64,000 bases of DNA, from assembly GCA_934747965.1 (NCBI GenBank), contig CAKVHI010000004.1:1-64000 (forward strand), given 5' to 3'. The stretch is from an uncultured Clostridia bacterium. GTDB taxonomy: Bacteria; Bacillota; Clostridia; Christensenellales; UBA1242. Below, one piece after another: positions 15,335 through 24,673 of the stretch (the stretch's first letter is position 1; the number at the start of each line of letters is the position of its first letter). The translations under genes and the position numbers were made by a program. A model generated the notes under the pieces. The model was given only the letters and a program-made list of their open reading frames with translations, had not been told where the DNA came from and made no database searches.

Positions 15335-17758
15335 ATGTATTACAATATTAACGCAACTGAAGGCGTAAATGAAGTACTAAAAAATGCTTCTAACCTTGCC
15401 AAAAAATATAATAATGGCGAAATTGCAACTGAACATTTGCTTTATGGCTTAAGTGCTTTTAAAGATTGCAAAGCAAGCCAAATTTTGAAAGATTTTGGAG
15501 TTACAAGCGATAAACTTGAAGTGCTTTTGGCTCAGAATGGCGAAGGAATGGATATTGATGAAAATGTTGATTTAACACCAACAGCCAAACAGGTTTTTAG
15601 AGTGGCAAGTGAAGTTGCAATAGAACTAAATCATAGTTTTGTAGGAACTGAACATTTATTGCTTGCAATTTTGCTAAGCGAAGGTGTTGGGGTTAATTTA
15701 TTGCAAGAAGTTTTTTCTTGCGATATAGACAAGATGAGAGAAAGCGTTTTGAATATTTTGAAAGGCGACAGCTTGAAAACAGAACCTAATGCTAGTGAAA
15801 GTCAATCAAATCTTCCAAAAAATTTGCAAGATATGGGCACCGACTTAACTCAAAAAGCAAGAGATGGTAAAATTGATAACATTATCGGAAGAAATGAAGA
15901 AATTGAAAGATTGATTGAAATTTTGTGCAGAAAAACAAAGAATAACCCAGTTTTGATTGGAGAAGCTGGTGTTGGGAAGAGTGCTATTGTTGAAGGCTTG
16001 GCATTAAGAATTGTTAAAGGTGAAGTGCCTGAAGAACTTCAAAACAAAACAATTTTCTCTTTGGAACTAGGGGGACTTTTGGCTGGCACTAAATATAGAG
16101 GAGCACTTGAAGAAAAGTTAAAAGAAGTTATTGAAACAATCACAAAAAACAAAAATATTATAACTTTTATTGATGAAATTCACACCCTAAGTCAAGCAGG
16201 AAGTGAAAAGGGCGAAGTAAGCCCTAGTGATATGCTAAAACCATATCTTGCTCGTGGCGAACTTCAAACTATTGGGGCAACAACAACTGATGAATATCGA
16301 AAATTTATAGAGAAAGATAAAGCCCTAGAGCGAAGATTTCAACCAATTTTCGTAAATCCGCCTAGCGTTGATGACACAATTTTGATTTTGAAAGGCATTA
16401 GAGATAGTTTTGAGGCTTTTCATAAAGTTAAAATAACAGATAGTGCGATTGAAAGTGCTTGCAAATTGTCTGACCGATATATTACGGATCGAAATCTTCC
16501 AGACAAGGCTATTGATTTGATTGATGAAGCCGCAAGCAAAGCAAAGGTTAAGGGGAATTTATTTCCTGAAGAAGTTAGTCTTAAAGAACGAGAATTAAGC
16601 ACTCTTGAAAACAGCAAAAAAGAAGCATTGTTGTCTGAAAATTTTGAAAAAGCGGCAAAACTTCGTGATGATATAAAAAATTTGCAAGATGAAATTAATA
16701 ATCTTAAAAAAGAAAGCATGGGTGGTAAAGAATATAAAGAAATTACAGAAGATGATATCGCTGAAGTTGTAAGTAAATGGACAAAAATTCCTGTTTCTAA
16801 ACTAAATATGCAAGAAAAAGAAAGATTATTAAATCTTGAAAATATTTTGCATCAACGAATAGTTGGTCAAAATGAGGCGGTTGAGAGTGTAAGCAAAGCA
16901 ATCAGAAGGGCAAGAGTTGGTCTTAAAGACAGCAAAAGACCTATCGGAAGTTTTATCTTTTTGGGTCCAACTGGTGTTGGTAAAACTGAATTGTGCAAGG
17001 CACTAGCAGAAACAATGTTTGACAGTGAAAATGCAATCATAAGACTTGATATGAGTGAGTTTATGGAATCTCATGCTGTAAGCAAACTTATTGGCTCTCC
17101 TCCAGGCTATGTTGGTCATGAAGACGGCGGTCAACTTACTGAAGCCGTAAGAAGAAAGCCATATTCTGTTGTTTTGTTTGATGAAATTGAAAAAGCACAT
17201 CCAGATGTGTTCAACATTCTTCTTCAAATTTTGGAAGATGGAAGATTAACCGATAGTCATGGAAAAACAGTGTCATTCCAAAACACAATTATCATTTTAA
17301 CAAGCAACTGTGGTGTTGATGAACTTCCTAACAGTACAAAGCAATTAGGGTTTAATGCCTCAGATGAAATTAAAAATGAAGAGACAGAAAATGAAATTTT
17401 AATGAATGCTTTAAAGCGTAAATTTAAGCCAGAATTTCTAAATCGTATTGATGTTATAACTATTTTCCATAAACTTACAAAAACTGATATTGCTCAAATT
17501 GCTTCAATTATGATTAACAATTTAAACAAACGCTTAAAAGAAAAAAATTTGGAAATTAAGTTGACTGAAAATGCTATTGACTTTTTAATTGAAAAAGGCA
17601 CAAATATTCAATATGGCGCAAGACCTTTAAGAAGATTAATAGAACAAAAAATTGAGGACAGAATTGCAGAAGATATGCTTGCAGGAAAACTTGATGGAAA
17701 AACTCAAATAGTTGTAGATTGTGAAAACGATAATTTAACTTTTAGTTACAAAGATTAA
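15335..17758 (+). CDS. clpC: ATP-dependent unfoldase ClpC
   Basis: 807 aa. Double Clp_N repeat at about 1-145, first AAA+ domain with Walker A GEAGVGKS (about 210) and FIDEIHTL, a coiled middle domain with UVR motif (LRDDIKNLQDEI, about 440-460), second AAA+ domain with GPTGVGKTELCKA and the LDMSEFMESHAVSKLIG block, then the C-terminal D2-small domain. It unfolds proteins for ClpP. Strong ribosome-binding site GGAGGTG. Last gene of the CtsR operon, with a terminator just after the stop. Confidence 0.96.
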   Translation: MYYNINATEGVNEVLKNASNLAKKYNNGEIATEHLLYGLSAFKDCKASQILKDFGVTSDKLEVLLAQNGEGMDIDENVDLTPTAKQVFRVASEVAIELNHSFVGTEHLLLAILLSEGVGVNLLQEVFSCDIDKMRESVLNILKGDSLKTEPNASESQSNLPKNLQDMGTDLTQKARDGKIDNIIGRNEEIERLIEILCRKTKNNPVLIGEAGVGKSAIVEGLALRIVKGEVPEELQNKTIFSLELGGLLAGTKYRGALEEKLKEVIETITKNKNIITFIDEIHTLSQAGSEKGEVSPSDMLKPYLARGELQTIGATTTDEYRKFIEKDKALERRFQPIFVNPPSVDDTILILKGIRDSFEAFHKVKITDSAIESACKLSDRYITDRNLPDKAIDLIDEAASKAKVKGNLFPEEVSLKERELSTLENSKKEALLSENFEKAAKLRDDIKNLQDEINNLKKESMGGKEYKEITEDDIAEVVSKWTKIPVSKLNMQEKERLLNLENILHQRIVGQNEAVESVSKAIRRARVGLKDSKRPIGSFIFLGPTGVGKTELCKALAETMFDSENAIIRLDMSEFMESHAVSKLIGSPPGYVGHEDGGQLTEAVRRKPYSVVLFDEIEKAHPDVFNILLQILEDGRLTDSHGKTVSFQNTIIILTSNCGVDELPNSTKQLGFNASDEIKNEETENEILMNALKRKFKPEFLNRIDVITIFHKLTKTDIAQIASIMINNLNKRLKEKNLEIKLTENAIDFLIEKGTNIQYGARPLRRLIEQKIEDRIAEDMLAGKLDGKTQIVVDCENDNLTFSYKD

Positions 17759-17763
17759 CAATA

Positions 17764-17795
17764 AAACAATAGTCTGTAAAGGCTATTGTTTTTTA
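17764..17795 (+). terminator. Terminator of the ctsR-mcsA-clpC operon
   Basis: AACAATAG pairs with CTATTGTT around TCTGTAAAGG, followed by T run. Confidence 0.85.
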
Positions 17796-17863
17796 ATAAG
17801 TGTTTTAGTGAAATAAAATTTATAGAATTTATCAAAATTATTGCTTAAAAAAAGTTAATATTA

Positions 17864-17869
17864 TATAAT
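17864..17869 (+). promoter_or_regulatory. -10 box of rarA; leaderless architecture
   Basis: TATAAT ends six bases before the ATG at 17876; no Shine-Dalgarno sequence. Confidence 0.6.
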
Positions 17870-17875
17870 AGAATT

Positions 17876-19150
17876 ATGGATAATTTTATTGATGATAAAA
17901 CTTTTTCGCCACTAGCAGATAGGTTAAGACCACAAACTATTGAAGAATTTATTGGTCAAGAGCATATAATTTCGCCTGCCAAACCGCTTTACAAGGCAAT
18001 AAAAAACAAACGGGTGTCAAGTTTAATTTTTTATGGACCTCCTGGAACAGGAAAGACTACACTTGCTCATATCATTGCTTCAAGTTGTGATGGAATTTTT
18101 AAAAAACTTAATGCAATTTCAAGCGGGAAAGATGATGCTGTTAAAATAATAAGTGAAGCAAGAACTAATTTAAGAATGTTAAACAAACAAACTTATTTGC
18201 TTCTAGATGAATGTCATAGGTGGAGCAAAGCACAAAGTGACAGCCTTTTGGAAGCCTTAGAGGACGGAAGCATAATTTTGATTGGGTCAACGACTGAAAA
18301 CCCTTTCACAAGCATGACACGAGCGATTGTTTCAAGATGTTTTGTTTATGAGTTTAAACCTCTTTCAAAACAAAATGTTATTGAAGCCTTGTCTAGGGCG
18401 ATGTTAAACAAAGAAAAGGGCTATGGAAATTTAAAAATAAAAATCTCCATGGCAGTGCTTGATTTGATTGCATCTTTTTCGGGTGGAGATATCAGAAAAG
18501 CACTTAATATTTTAGAATTTTGTGTAAACACAAATTACAATGATAATGAAATTGTAGTCAGCGAAGAAGATGTAAAGAATGTTGCTCAAAACTTAAAATT
18601 AAGTTTGAATGATGATTTATACTATGATATGCTTTCGGCTTTTTGCAAGTCTATTAGAGGAAGCGATGCTGATGCTGCAATTTTTTATGCTAATAAATTG
18701 ATAGATAGTGGTATTGACCCATTAATTTTGGCAAGAAGGTTAATAGCACATGCATCTGAAGATATTGGTATGGCAGATTCTAATGCCCTTCTTTTGGCTG
18801 TTTCTGCACACTATGCAATTCAAAATATGGGGCTTCCGGAAGGGAATATTCCATTAACTCACGCAATCATATATGCTTGTGAAGCAAACAAATCTAACAG
18901 TGTTGTAAGGGCACTTGAGAGTGCAAAAATTGATGTAGAGAAAACCAAAACAATAACGATTCCTAACAACCTAAAAAATCATCCTAGCACGAATGATGAC
19001 GGGACAGGAAATTATAAATATCCTCACGATTATGGTGGATATTGCTATCAACAATATCTTCCAAACGAATTAAAAAATAGCACTTATTATGTTCCTTCAA
19101 ACAACGGAAAGGAAAAAGGTTTAGTCCGCAAAAAAGTTACAAAAAAATAA
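17876..19150 (+). CDS. rarA: Replication-associated recombination ATPase RarA/MgsA
   Basis: 424 aa. N-terminal signature PLADRLRPQTIEEFIGQEHI, Walker A GPPGTGKTT, DECHRW as Walker B region, sensor GSTTENP, and the C-terminal tetramer domain ending with the typical YKYPHDYGGY and KKVTKK segment. It is a clamp-loader-like ATPase acting at stalled replication forks. Single-gene unit with its own promoter. Confidence 0.94.
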   Translation: MDNFIDDKTFSPLADRLRPQTIEEFIGQEHIISPAKPLYKAIKNKRVSSLIFYGPPGTGKTTLAHIIASSCDGIFKKLNAISSGKDDAVKIISEARTNLRMLNKQTYLLLDECHRWSKAQSDSLLEALEDGSIILIGSTTENPFTSMTRAIVSRCFVYEFKPLSKQNVIEALSRAMLNKEKGYGNLKIKISMAVLDLIASFSGGDIRKALNILEFCVNTNYNDNEIVVSEEDVKNVAQNLKLSLNDDLYYDMLSAFCKSIRGSDADAAIFYANKLIDSGIDPLILARRLIAHASEDIGMADSNALLLAVSAHYAIQNMGLPEGNIPLTHAIIYACEANKSNSVVRALESAKIDVEKTKTITIPNNLKNHPSTNDDGTGNYKYPHDYGGYCYQQYLPNELKNSTYYVPSNNGKEKGLVRKKVTKK

Positions 19151-19206
19151 TTTTTTGAATATACTTTTGCTTATAAATTTTATTTAGTAAGTTTATAATC
19201 TATAAA

Positions 19207-19340
19207 ATTTTAAGTAAGTTTTGAAAACTGTTGACTTTATTTCGTTTTAAAAGGGTCATCAGTTTTTTTGTTATAAATTTTATTAAAATAACTAAATAGG
19301 CAGAAGATGAACATTAGGCTTGTAAACACAAGATAGTAAA
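19207..19340 (-). pseudogene. 134-bp direct repeat copy 1: truncated 3' end of the downstream membrane-protein gene
   Basis: Bases 19207-19340 match 20190-20323 with two mismatches, at an offset of 983. The copy contains the last about 34 codons and stop of the minus-strand gene at 20220-21044 plus 30 bases beyond the stop. It has no start and is not a gene. It marks one edge of the inserted or duplicated cassette. The remainder of 19151-19500 is AT-rich without genes. Confidence 0.85.
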
Positions 19341-19515
19341 TGCTATAAATTTTTATTTAAAAACAATCCAAAAATCTCAATATTTGCAAACAAAATAAAA
19401 TATTTTTAAAAACTTACTGAAAATCATTTGATAAATCACATTGTTTGACTTAATTTTACTTGACATATGTTTGAAAAGGTAATATATATAAGTATATAAT
19501 TTTAAGAGAGGTAAT

Positions 19516-19749
19516 ATGGATATTAAAAGATATAATGATAATTATCTTAACAATGTTCTTGGAGTTGATGCTGAAGAGATGAAAGAAGATTTGGTTGGAA
19601 GTGATTCGGCGTCTTTTTATGATGTGGCACGAGATAATGATAAAAATGTTTATTTGATTGGCAAAGATAACGATAAAATATTTGATACAGAAATGGATGA
19701 AAAAGATATGGTTAATTTTTATGGAAAGGATGAGGAGGAAACAAAATAA
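19516..19749 (+). CDS. Small acidic protein, cassette gene 1
   Basis: 77 aa, very rich in D, E, N and K, with repeated DND-like segments; no family recognised. A good ribosome-binding site (GAGAGG) and a leader with a TATAAT-like box upstream support it. Its stop overlaps the next start (TAATG), so the two are coupled. Lies between the 134-bp repeats. Confidence 0.65.
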   Translation: MDIKRYNDNYLNNVLGVDAEEMKEDLVGSDSASFYDVARDNDKNVYLIGKDNDKIFDTEMDEKDMVNFYGKDEEETK

Positions 19750-20156
19750 TGGAAAATAAAGCAATGGAATATCATTTTAATTTTATAATAAATTTCAAAC
19801 AGGATGTTGATGTTCAAAAACTATCAAAAACATTCAAATTAGAACCCTACAAACTAACAATGCTTAAAGACTCAAAAGCCTTAAAAGGTTTCACAAAATG
19901 TGCAAAAATGTGGTATAGAACAAAAGATTTAACAAATCAAAGTGTTCATGAAGAAATTGAAAGATTTATTTTAAAATCAAAAGATTATTTTAAAGATTTG
20001 CCAAAATTTCTAACAGAATTTGACGGAAATTGTCATTTTGAACTTGTTTTTACCAAACTAGAAAGATTTCCAATAATATCATTAACTCAAAAATCTATTG
20101 AAGTGTTAAATTATTTAACTGCAGACTTTAGCACAGATTTTATTTTGAAAAATTAA
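19749..20156 (+). CDS. DUF4279-like protein, cassette gene 2
   Basis: 135 aa. The pattern FNFIINF near the start, a WYRTKD centre, then HEEIERFIL and a closing SLTQKSIEVLNYL matches the DUF4279 kind of domain as I recall it. Function of that family is not established. Translationally coupled to the acidic protein before it. Position inside a repeat-flanked cassette suggests an accessory role. Confidence 0.6.
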   Translation: MENKAMEYHFNFIINFKQDVDVQKLSKTFKLEPYKLTMLKDSKALKGFTKCAKMWYRTKDLTNQSVHEEIERFILKSKDYFKDLPKFLTEFDGNCHFELVFTKLERFPIISLTQKSIEVLNYLTADFSTDFILKN

Positions 20157-20189
20157 ATTTTGTTTAACAAGAAAACATAAATATGTTAT

Positions 20190-20323
20190 ATTTTAAGTAA
20201 GTTTTGAAAACTGTTGACTTTATTTCGTTTTAAAAGGGTCATCAGTTTTTTTGTTGTAAATTTTATTAAAATAACTAAACAGGCAGAAGATGAACATTAG
20301 GCTTGTAAACACAAGATAGTAAA
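20190..20323 (-). repeat. 134-bp direct repeat copy 2 (native 3' end of the membrane-protein gene)
   Basis: Native copy; 104 bases lie inside the gene at 20220-21044 and 30 lie beyond its stop. Compare 19207-19340. Confidence 0.88.
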
Positions 20324-21044
20324 CATTATACCTTAAAAATATAGAGCCAACCAAAAATATTAACCCTGTCAAAAAATACTGCTTGGTTTTATTTTTGTTA
20401 AAAGCTAAGCCTAACATTTCCTTAAAACTATATCTATATTTTTCTGCATATTTTTCTTTAAATTCGGGCTTAATGTTTTGTTTTTTAATAAAACTATCAT
20501 AAAAATTATTGAAATCAACAATTTTGATTTTATATTCTTTTAGATTTTTGCTCATCTTTAAACAATTTCTGTCAAACATAGAACAAAAAACATAAATGTT
20601 AAAAACTTTTTCTCTTTCGGCTTTTTTTACATAATCAACAAGGTCATTTTGCTCTGTTTGATTTAATGAAAAATTATTAAATATAATAAATTTTTGCCCA
20701 TTTTGCTTATTTTTTGCAACAAAAAATTCTTTGTGTTTTTTTATTTCAAATTCTTTAAAAAATTTTGTTAAATAGTTATTTATTTCATTTTTTTGAGCAA
20801 AAATCAAATTGTTCAAAATTTGTTGTTTTTCTTTCGTTTCTTTTTTTGAATATGAAAATTTGAAAATTTTATTTTTTAAAATTATAAACAAAAATATAGA
20901 AATAATAAGCGTTATTGACACGGAGTATATCCAAATCAAATAATTATTATGAATAAACATTCTAATCCACAAAAAGACAACCAAAAAAATTATAAAACAA
21001 TAAAACAAAAAATCGAAAATAAAACTAAAATAACTTTTTTGCAT
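20220..21044 (-). CDS. Membrane protein with soluble central domain, unknown function
   Basis: 274 aa. Two transmembrane segments near the N-terminus (about 8-30 and 35-57), a charged cytoplasmic-type domain (about 65-205), then two more segments (about 222-260). The central part, with GQKFIIFNN and YVFCSMFDRN, recalls the restriction-endonuclease-like fold seen in some membrane-bound proteins, but the catalytic residues are not clear. Its 3' end is duplicated at 19207-19340. Confidence 0.6.
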   Translation of the reverse strand: MQKSYFSFIFDFLFYCFIIFLVVFLWIRMFIHNNYLIWIYSVSITLIISIFLFIILKNKIFKFSYSKKETKEKQQILNNLIFAQKNEINNYLTKFFKEFEIKKHKEFFVAKNKQNGQKFIIFNNFSLNQTEQNDLVDYVKKAEREKVFNIYVFCSMFDRNCLKMSKNLKEYKIKIVDFNNFYDSFIKKQNIKPEFKEKYAEKYRYSFKEMLGLAFNKNKTKQYFLTGLIFLVGSIFLRYNVYYLVFTSLMFIFCLFSYFNKIYNKKTDDPFKTK

Positions 21045-21143
21045 ACATAAATTATTAGCAAAAATAAAGCAATTAAACTTGACAAAAAAATTTTATGAAA
21101 TTATACTTGTTTTAAAGTTTTATATTCAAAAAAAGGGGATAGA

Positions 21144-21584
21144 ATGCAAGAAGAATTTGTTGTAAACAGCCTAACTGAAACAGAAAACTTAGCAAAAAAA
21201 ATTGCGAAAAAAATTGAAAATGGCATGGTAATTTTGCTTTGTGGAGATATTGGTGCAGGAAAAACTACTTTTACAAAATTTTTGTTAAATAATCTTGGTG
21301 TAAAAAGCATAGTTTCAAGCCCGACTTTTACTCTGTTGAATGAATATAATGGAGTTTTTCCTGTTTATCATTTTGATATGTACAGAATACAATCTTCAGA
21401 TGAACTTTATGAACTCGGCTTTGAAGATTATATCAATTCAAAGATTTCGCCTTATGTAAAAACAGGCTTAACATTAATTGAATGGCCCGAAAATGTAAAA
21501 GATATTTTGCCACAAAATGCAGTTAATATTAAAATTGAAAAGTTGGGGGACAACAAACGCAAGTTTATTGTTGAAAATTTGTAA
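21144..21584 (+). CDS. tsaE: tRNA threonylcarbamoyladenosine protein TsaE
   Basis: 146 aa. Walker A GDIGAGKTT at 34-42, SSPTFTLLNEY, and the HFDMYRI and LIEWPE blocks identify TsaE. It is the ATPase of the complex that makes t6A37 in tRNAs reading ANN codons. Ribosome-binding site GGGGA. Followed 38 bases on by the TsaB partner. Confidence 0.96.
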   Translation: MQEEFVVNSLTETENLAKKIAKKIENGMVILLCGDIGAGKTTFTKFLLNNLGVKSIVSSPTFTLLNEYNGVFPVYHFDMYRIQSSDELYELGFEDYINSKISPYVKTGLTLIEWPENVKDILPQNAVNIKIEKLGDNKRKFIVENL

Positions 21585-21622
21585 TTTACAAAAATAATAG
21601 AAATATTTTTAAAGGAAATGAT

Positions 21623-22705
21623 ATGAATATTTTAGGGATAGATTCAAGCAAAAAACAAGCACAAATTTCACTTTATAGTGAAAATAAATTTTATACTCAT
21701 TTTATGGATGAAACTAAAAGCCATTCAGAGTTTTTGCTTAAAGAAATTGAAGATTTTTTGTTTGAACATAATTTGACAATTCAACAAATCGAAAACTTTA
21801 GTGTTAATGTTGGTCCGGGCTCTTTTACGGGTGTAAGAATAGGGGTAAGTTTTGTTAAAGCTTTTTTGTGTGCATTAAACGTAAAAGCCGTTAAGATTAA
21901 TAACTTTGAATTAATAAATTACAATATTGAAAAAAAAGAAAATGATTATTACATCGTATTGTCATCAAATAATGATGATTTTTACACTTTGAAAGTTGAA
22001 AAAAACAAATTTGTGTATGGTTACACAAACAAGCAAGACTTAAACGAAATAATTTCTGAAACAAATCAAAAAGTTTATTGCAACAAAGAAGAAAAAGATT
22101 TTTTTGAAGGGATATTAAATTTAAATAGCGTTGAAGTGAAAACTGACACTTTTATAAAATTGTCAAAACAAAAAATTGAAAGTAAAGACTTTTGTGATAT
22201 AAATTTGCTTAGTCCGCTTTATATTAAAAAATCTCAGGCAGAGATGGGTTTAAAAACTAGTATTGAACAAAATTTAGAAATTAAAGATTGTTGTAATTTG
22301 CAAGACCTTGTGATTTTGGAGCAAAAGTGCTTTGAAGAGCCTTATTCATTGCAAATCTTAAAGGAAGATTTAGAGAATAAAAATCGTCATCAATTTTTTG
22401 CATATTTTAAAAATGAACTTGTTGGGTATGTGAGTTTTGAACAAGTCTTTGATGAAATTAATTTGTTTAAGATTTGTGTTTTGCCTGAGTTTAGAGAATA
22501 TAAAATTGCGACAAAATTGATGCAAAAGTTAATAAATTATTTTAATGATAATAAAAACTTAAAGAAAATATTTTTAGAAGTTAATGAAAAAAACATAAAA
22601 GCAATAAACCTGTATGAAAAATTTGGTTTTCAAAAAATTTCTGTTAGAAAAAATTATTATCAAAATTCTTTTGATGCAATTATTTATGAAAGAACTAAAG
22701 AATAA
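21623..22705 (+). CDS. tsaB: TsaB-RimI fusion protein
   Basis: 360 aa. Residues 1 to about 215 are TsaB (ILGIDSS, the VGPGSFTGVRIG motif), the inactive kinase-fold partner of TsaD in t6A synthesis. Residues about 216-360 are a GNAT acetyltransferase of the RimI type (VLPEFREYKIATKLMQ acetyl-CoA loop, ending NLYEKFGFQKI). These are separate genes (tsaB, rimI) in many Firmicutes. The fusion keeps both signatures. tsaD is not in the window. Confidence 0.93.
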   Translation: MNILGIDSSKKQAQISLYSENKFYTHFMDETKSHSEFLLKEIEDFLFEHNLTIQQIENFSVNVGPGSFTGVRIGVSFVKAFLCALNVKAVKINNFELINYNIEKKENDYYIVLSSNNDDFYTLKVEKNKFVYGYTNKQDLNEIISETNQKVYCNKEEKDFFEGILNLNSVEVKTDTFIKLSKQKIESKDFCDINLLSPLYIKKSQAEMGLKTSIEQNLEIKDCCNLQDLVILEQKCFEEPYSLQILKEDLENKNRHQFFAYFKNELVGYVSFEQVFDEINLFKICVLPEFREYKIATKLMQKLINYFNDNKNLKKIFLEVNEKNIKAINLYEKFGFQKISVRKNYYQNSFDAIIYERTKE

Positions 22706-22794
22706 AAATGAAAAATTAAAGATTTTTTAATTATACTTTAAAATTGAAGAATTATATATATTGGAATAAAAAAATTTATTTAATAAAAAACAAT

Positions 22795-22823
22795 AAAAAA
22801 CGCATTAAATTATGCGTTTTTTT
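22795..22823 (+). terminator. Terminator after tsaB-rimI
   Basis: AAAAAACGCAT and ATGCGTTTTTT pair around TAAATT, followed by T run. Confidence 0.85.
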
Positions 22824-22898
22824 ATATTAAATTATGTGCTTGTGCTTTCTTTTTGGCTTAAATCTAAATAAATTTTTGTTGCTATCATGCAATATATA

Positions 22899-24011
22899 TT
22901 ATTTTTTTGCTTGAACTAATTTTTGATTTAAAACATTACTTGAGTAAGCATAAGTTAAATTTTGTTTATCTTCTAGTTTTGTTAAAGAAAATTCTATTAA
23001 TTTGTCTATAATTTCTCCAAAAGTCAAGTTTTCTTTTTCAAATAAGTAATAGGCTAATGAACCGGGAATAGTATTTATTTCATTAACATAAACAATATAG
23101 TCGCAAACCATAAAGTCTATTCTTACAACTCCAGATAACTCAAATTTTTCAAAAATTTCTTTGCTTGTTTGCTGAATTTCTTGTTTTATTGTTTCAGAAA
23201 TGTTTGCGGGGTAAATTCGTTTTTTGCTTTTTTTATTTCCATAAAGATATTTTTCATCAAAAGTTAAAAATTCCTTATAACTTATCGGTTCTTCCAAACT
23301 AGAAACTAAAACTTCATTCCGATCTCCAAGACAAGCACAATTTATTTCTTTAAAATTTTCTAGTGCCTTTTCAATCAAAATTTTGTTGTCAAATTGAAGA
23401 GCAATGCTTATTGAATTTTCAAGCTCTGATTCATCTTTTGCAATGCTAATTCCGATAGAACTTCCTAAATTTGCGGGCTTAACAATAACGGGGAAATTTA
23501 ATTTAGATTTTATTTTTTCAAACATTTTATCTTTATTATTTTCAAAATCTTGTTTATAAAAATATAGATAAGGAACAACATTAAATTCAAATTTTTCAAG
23601 CAAAAATTTCATAATAACTTTATCCATACAAATTCCACTTGAAAGAGGGCTCGTGCTTGTGTATGGAATGTTAGATAACTCCAAAACGCTTTGGATTGTT
23701 CCATCTTCACCATTTAGTCCGTGGTTGCATAAAAGAGCGCAATCAACATCTACAAGTTTTTTTAAACCAAAAGGAGATTTTACAAATAAAGTTTTTTCAC
23801 CTAATTTAAAAAAAACTTCTTTTTTTTGAAAATTTTTATTTATGTTATTTTTAAAATTTTTCGCATAAAACGGGTGGTTTTCTTTATCAATAAAAATAGG
23901 ATAAACATTATATTTTTTTTCATCTATTGCGTTTAAAGCCAAATTTGCCGTAATCAAACTTATATCGTGCTCTGCACTTTTTCCACCAAACAAAACAATT
24001 ATATTTTTCAT
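22899..24011 (-). CDS. ddl: D-alanine--D-alanine ligase
   Basis: 370 aa. Start MKNIIVLFGGKSAEHDISL is diagnostic; ATP-grasp features include NHGLNGEDG, PYTSTSPLSSGICMDK, VKPANLGSSIGI and the metal-binding NEINTIPGS. It makes the D-Ala-D-Ala that MurF adds to the wall precursor, and it is the last gene of the leftward cluster with murF. Ribosome-binding site AAGGAG. Confidence 0.96.
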   Translation of the reverse strand: MKNIIVLFGGKSAEHDISLITANLALNAIDEKKYNVYPIFIDKENHPFYAKNFKNNINKNFQKKEVFFKLGEKTLFVKSPFGLKKLVDVDCALLCNHGLNGEDGTIQSVLELSNIPYTSTSPLSSGICMDKVIMKFLLEKFEFNVVPYLYFYKQDFENNKDKMFEKIKSKLNFPVIVKPANLGSSIGISIAKDESELENSISIALQFDNKILIEKALENFKEINCACLGDRNEVLVSSLEEPISYKEFLTFDEKYLYGNKKSKKRIYPANISETIKQEIQQTSKEIFEKFELSGVVRIDFMVCDYIVYVNEINTIPGSLAYYLFEKENLTFGEIIDKLIEFSLTKLEDKQNLTYAYSSNVLNQKLVQAKK

Positions 24012-24103
24012 ATCAACTCCTTATAATTTATATGAAAATATAACTAAATATGTGTTTAAGTTTTTAAAAAACAAAGCTGCTTTGCAAAGACCAAATTATT
24101 TAA

Positions 24104-24133
24104 CAAAAAAAAATAAGCTTTTAAGCTTATTTT
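24104..24133 (-). terminator. Terminator after the 148-aa gene
   Basis: AATAAGCTT pairs with AAGCTTATT, with T run on the minus strand at 24104-24110. It would separate ddl from the genes upstream, so ddl may have its own promoter. Confidence 0.65.
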
Positions 24134-24573
24134 GTTTTTGTGATAGTGTTTTTTTCTTTCTTTTCTTCTTTTTCCATTTTTTTGTAGAATTTGACAAAAT
24201 CTTTTTTGTATTTTTTTAATAATTTCTCATTTGATGCAAGTTTTTTGCTGATTGTTTCAAACAAAATATCTGAATAATCAAGCTGATTGTAACTATCAAA
24301 CATTTCGAAATTTGTTAAAAAAATTACAATATTATTCTCAAAAAAAGACAAATAAGACTGTTTAGCATTAGGAAACATATTTTGGAAATGGTTGAACAAA
24401 GTTTGTTTTAATTTGTCAGCATCATCAAGTTTAATCTTTTCACAAAAAATCAAAGCCTTGCTGTTGTTCTTTCCAAACCTTATGGGCTCAACTGCAGTTA
24501 GACTTAGTTTTAAGTTGCATTTTTCAAGCATATTTTTATAATCATCTTCATTCAAAAATTGTAAATAATTCAT
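24127..24573 (-). CDS. Conserved-looking protein of unknown function
   Basis: 148 aa, mixed alpha/beta with a lysine- and glutamate-rich C-terminal tail (FYKKMEKEEKKEKN). No family recognised. Lies between murF and ddl on the same strand, with a ribosome-binding site AAGGAAA and a terminator after it. Confidence 0.65.
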   Translation of the reverse strand: MNYLQFLNEDDYKNMLEKCNLKLSLTAVEPIRFGKNNSKALIFCEKIKLDDADKLKQTLFNHFQNMFPNAKQSYLSFFENNIVIFLTNFEMFDSYNQLDYSDILFETISKKLASNEKLLKKYKKDFVKFYKKMEKEEKKEKNTITKTK

Positions 24574-24673
24574 AAAATTTCCTTTTTATTAAATATACGA
24601 TTATATTTTAATATAAAAGGTTTCTTTTGTCAATAGCAAAATTTTATTATTTGACGCATTTTTTCAAGAATAG

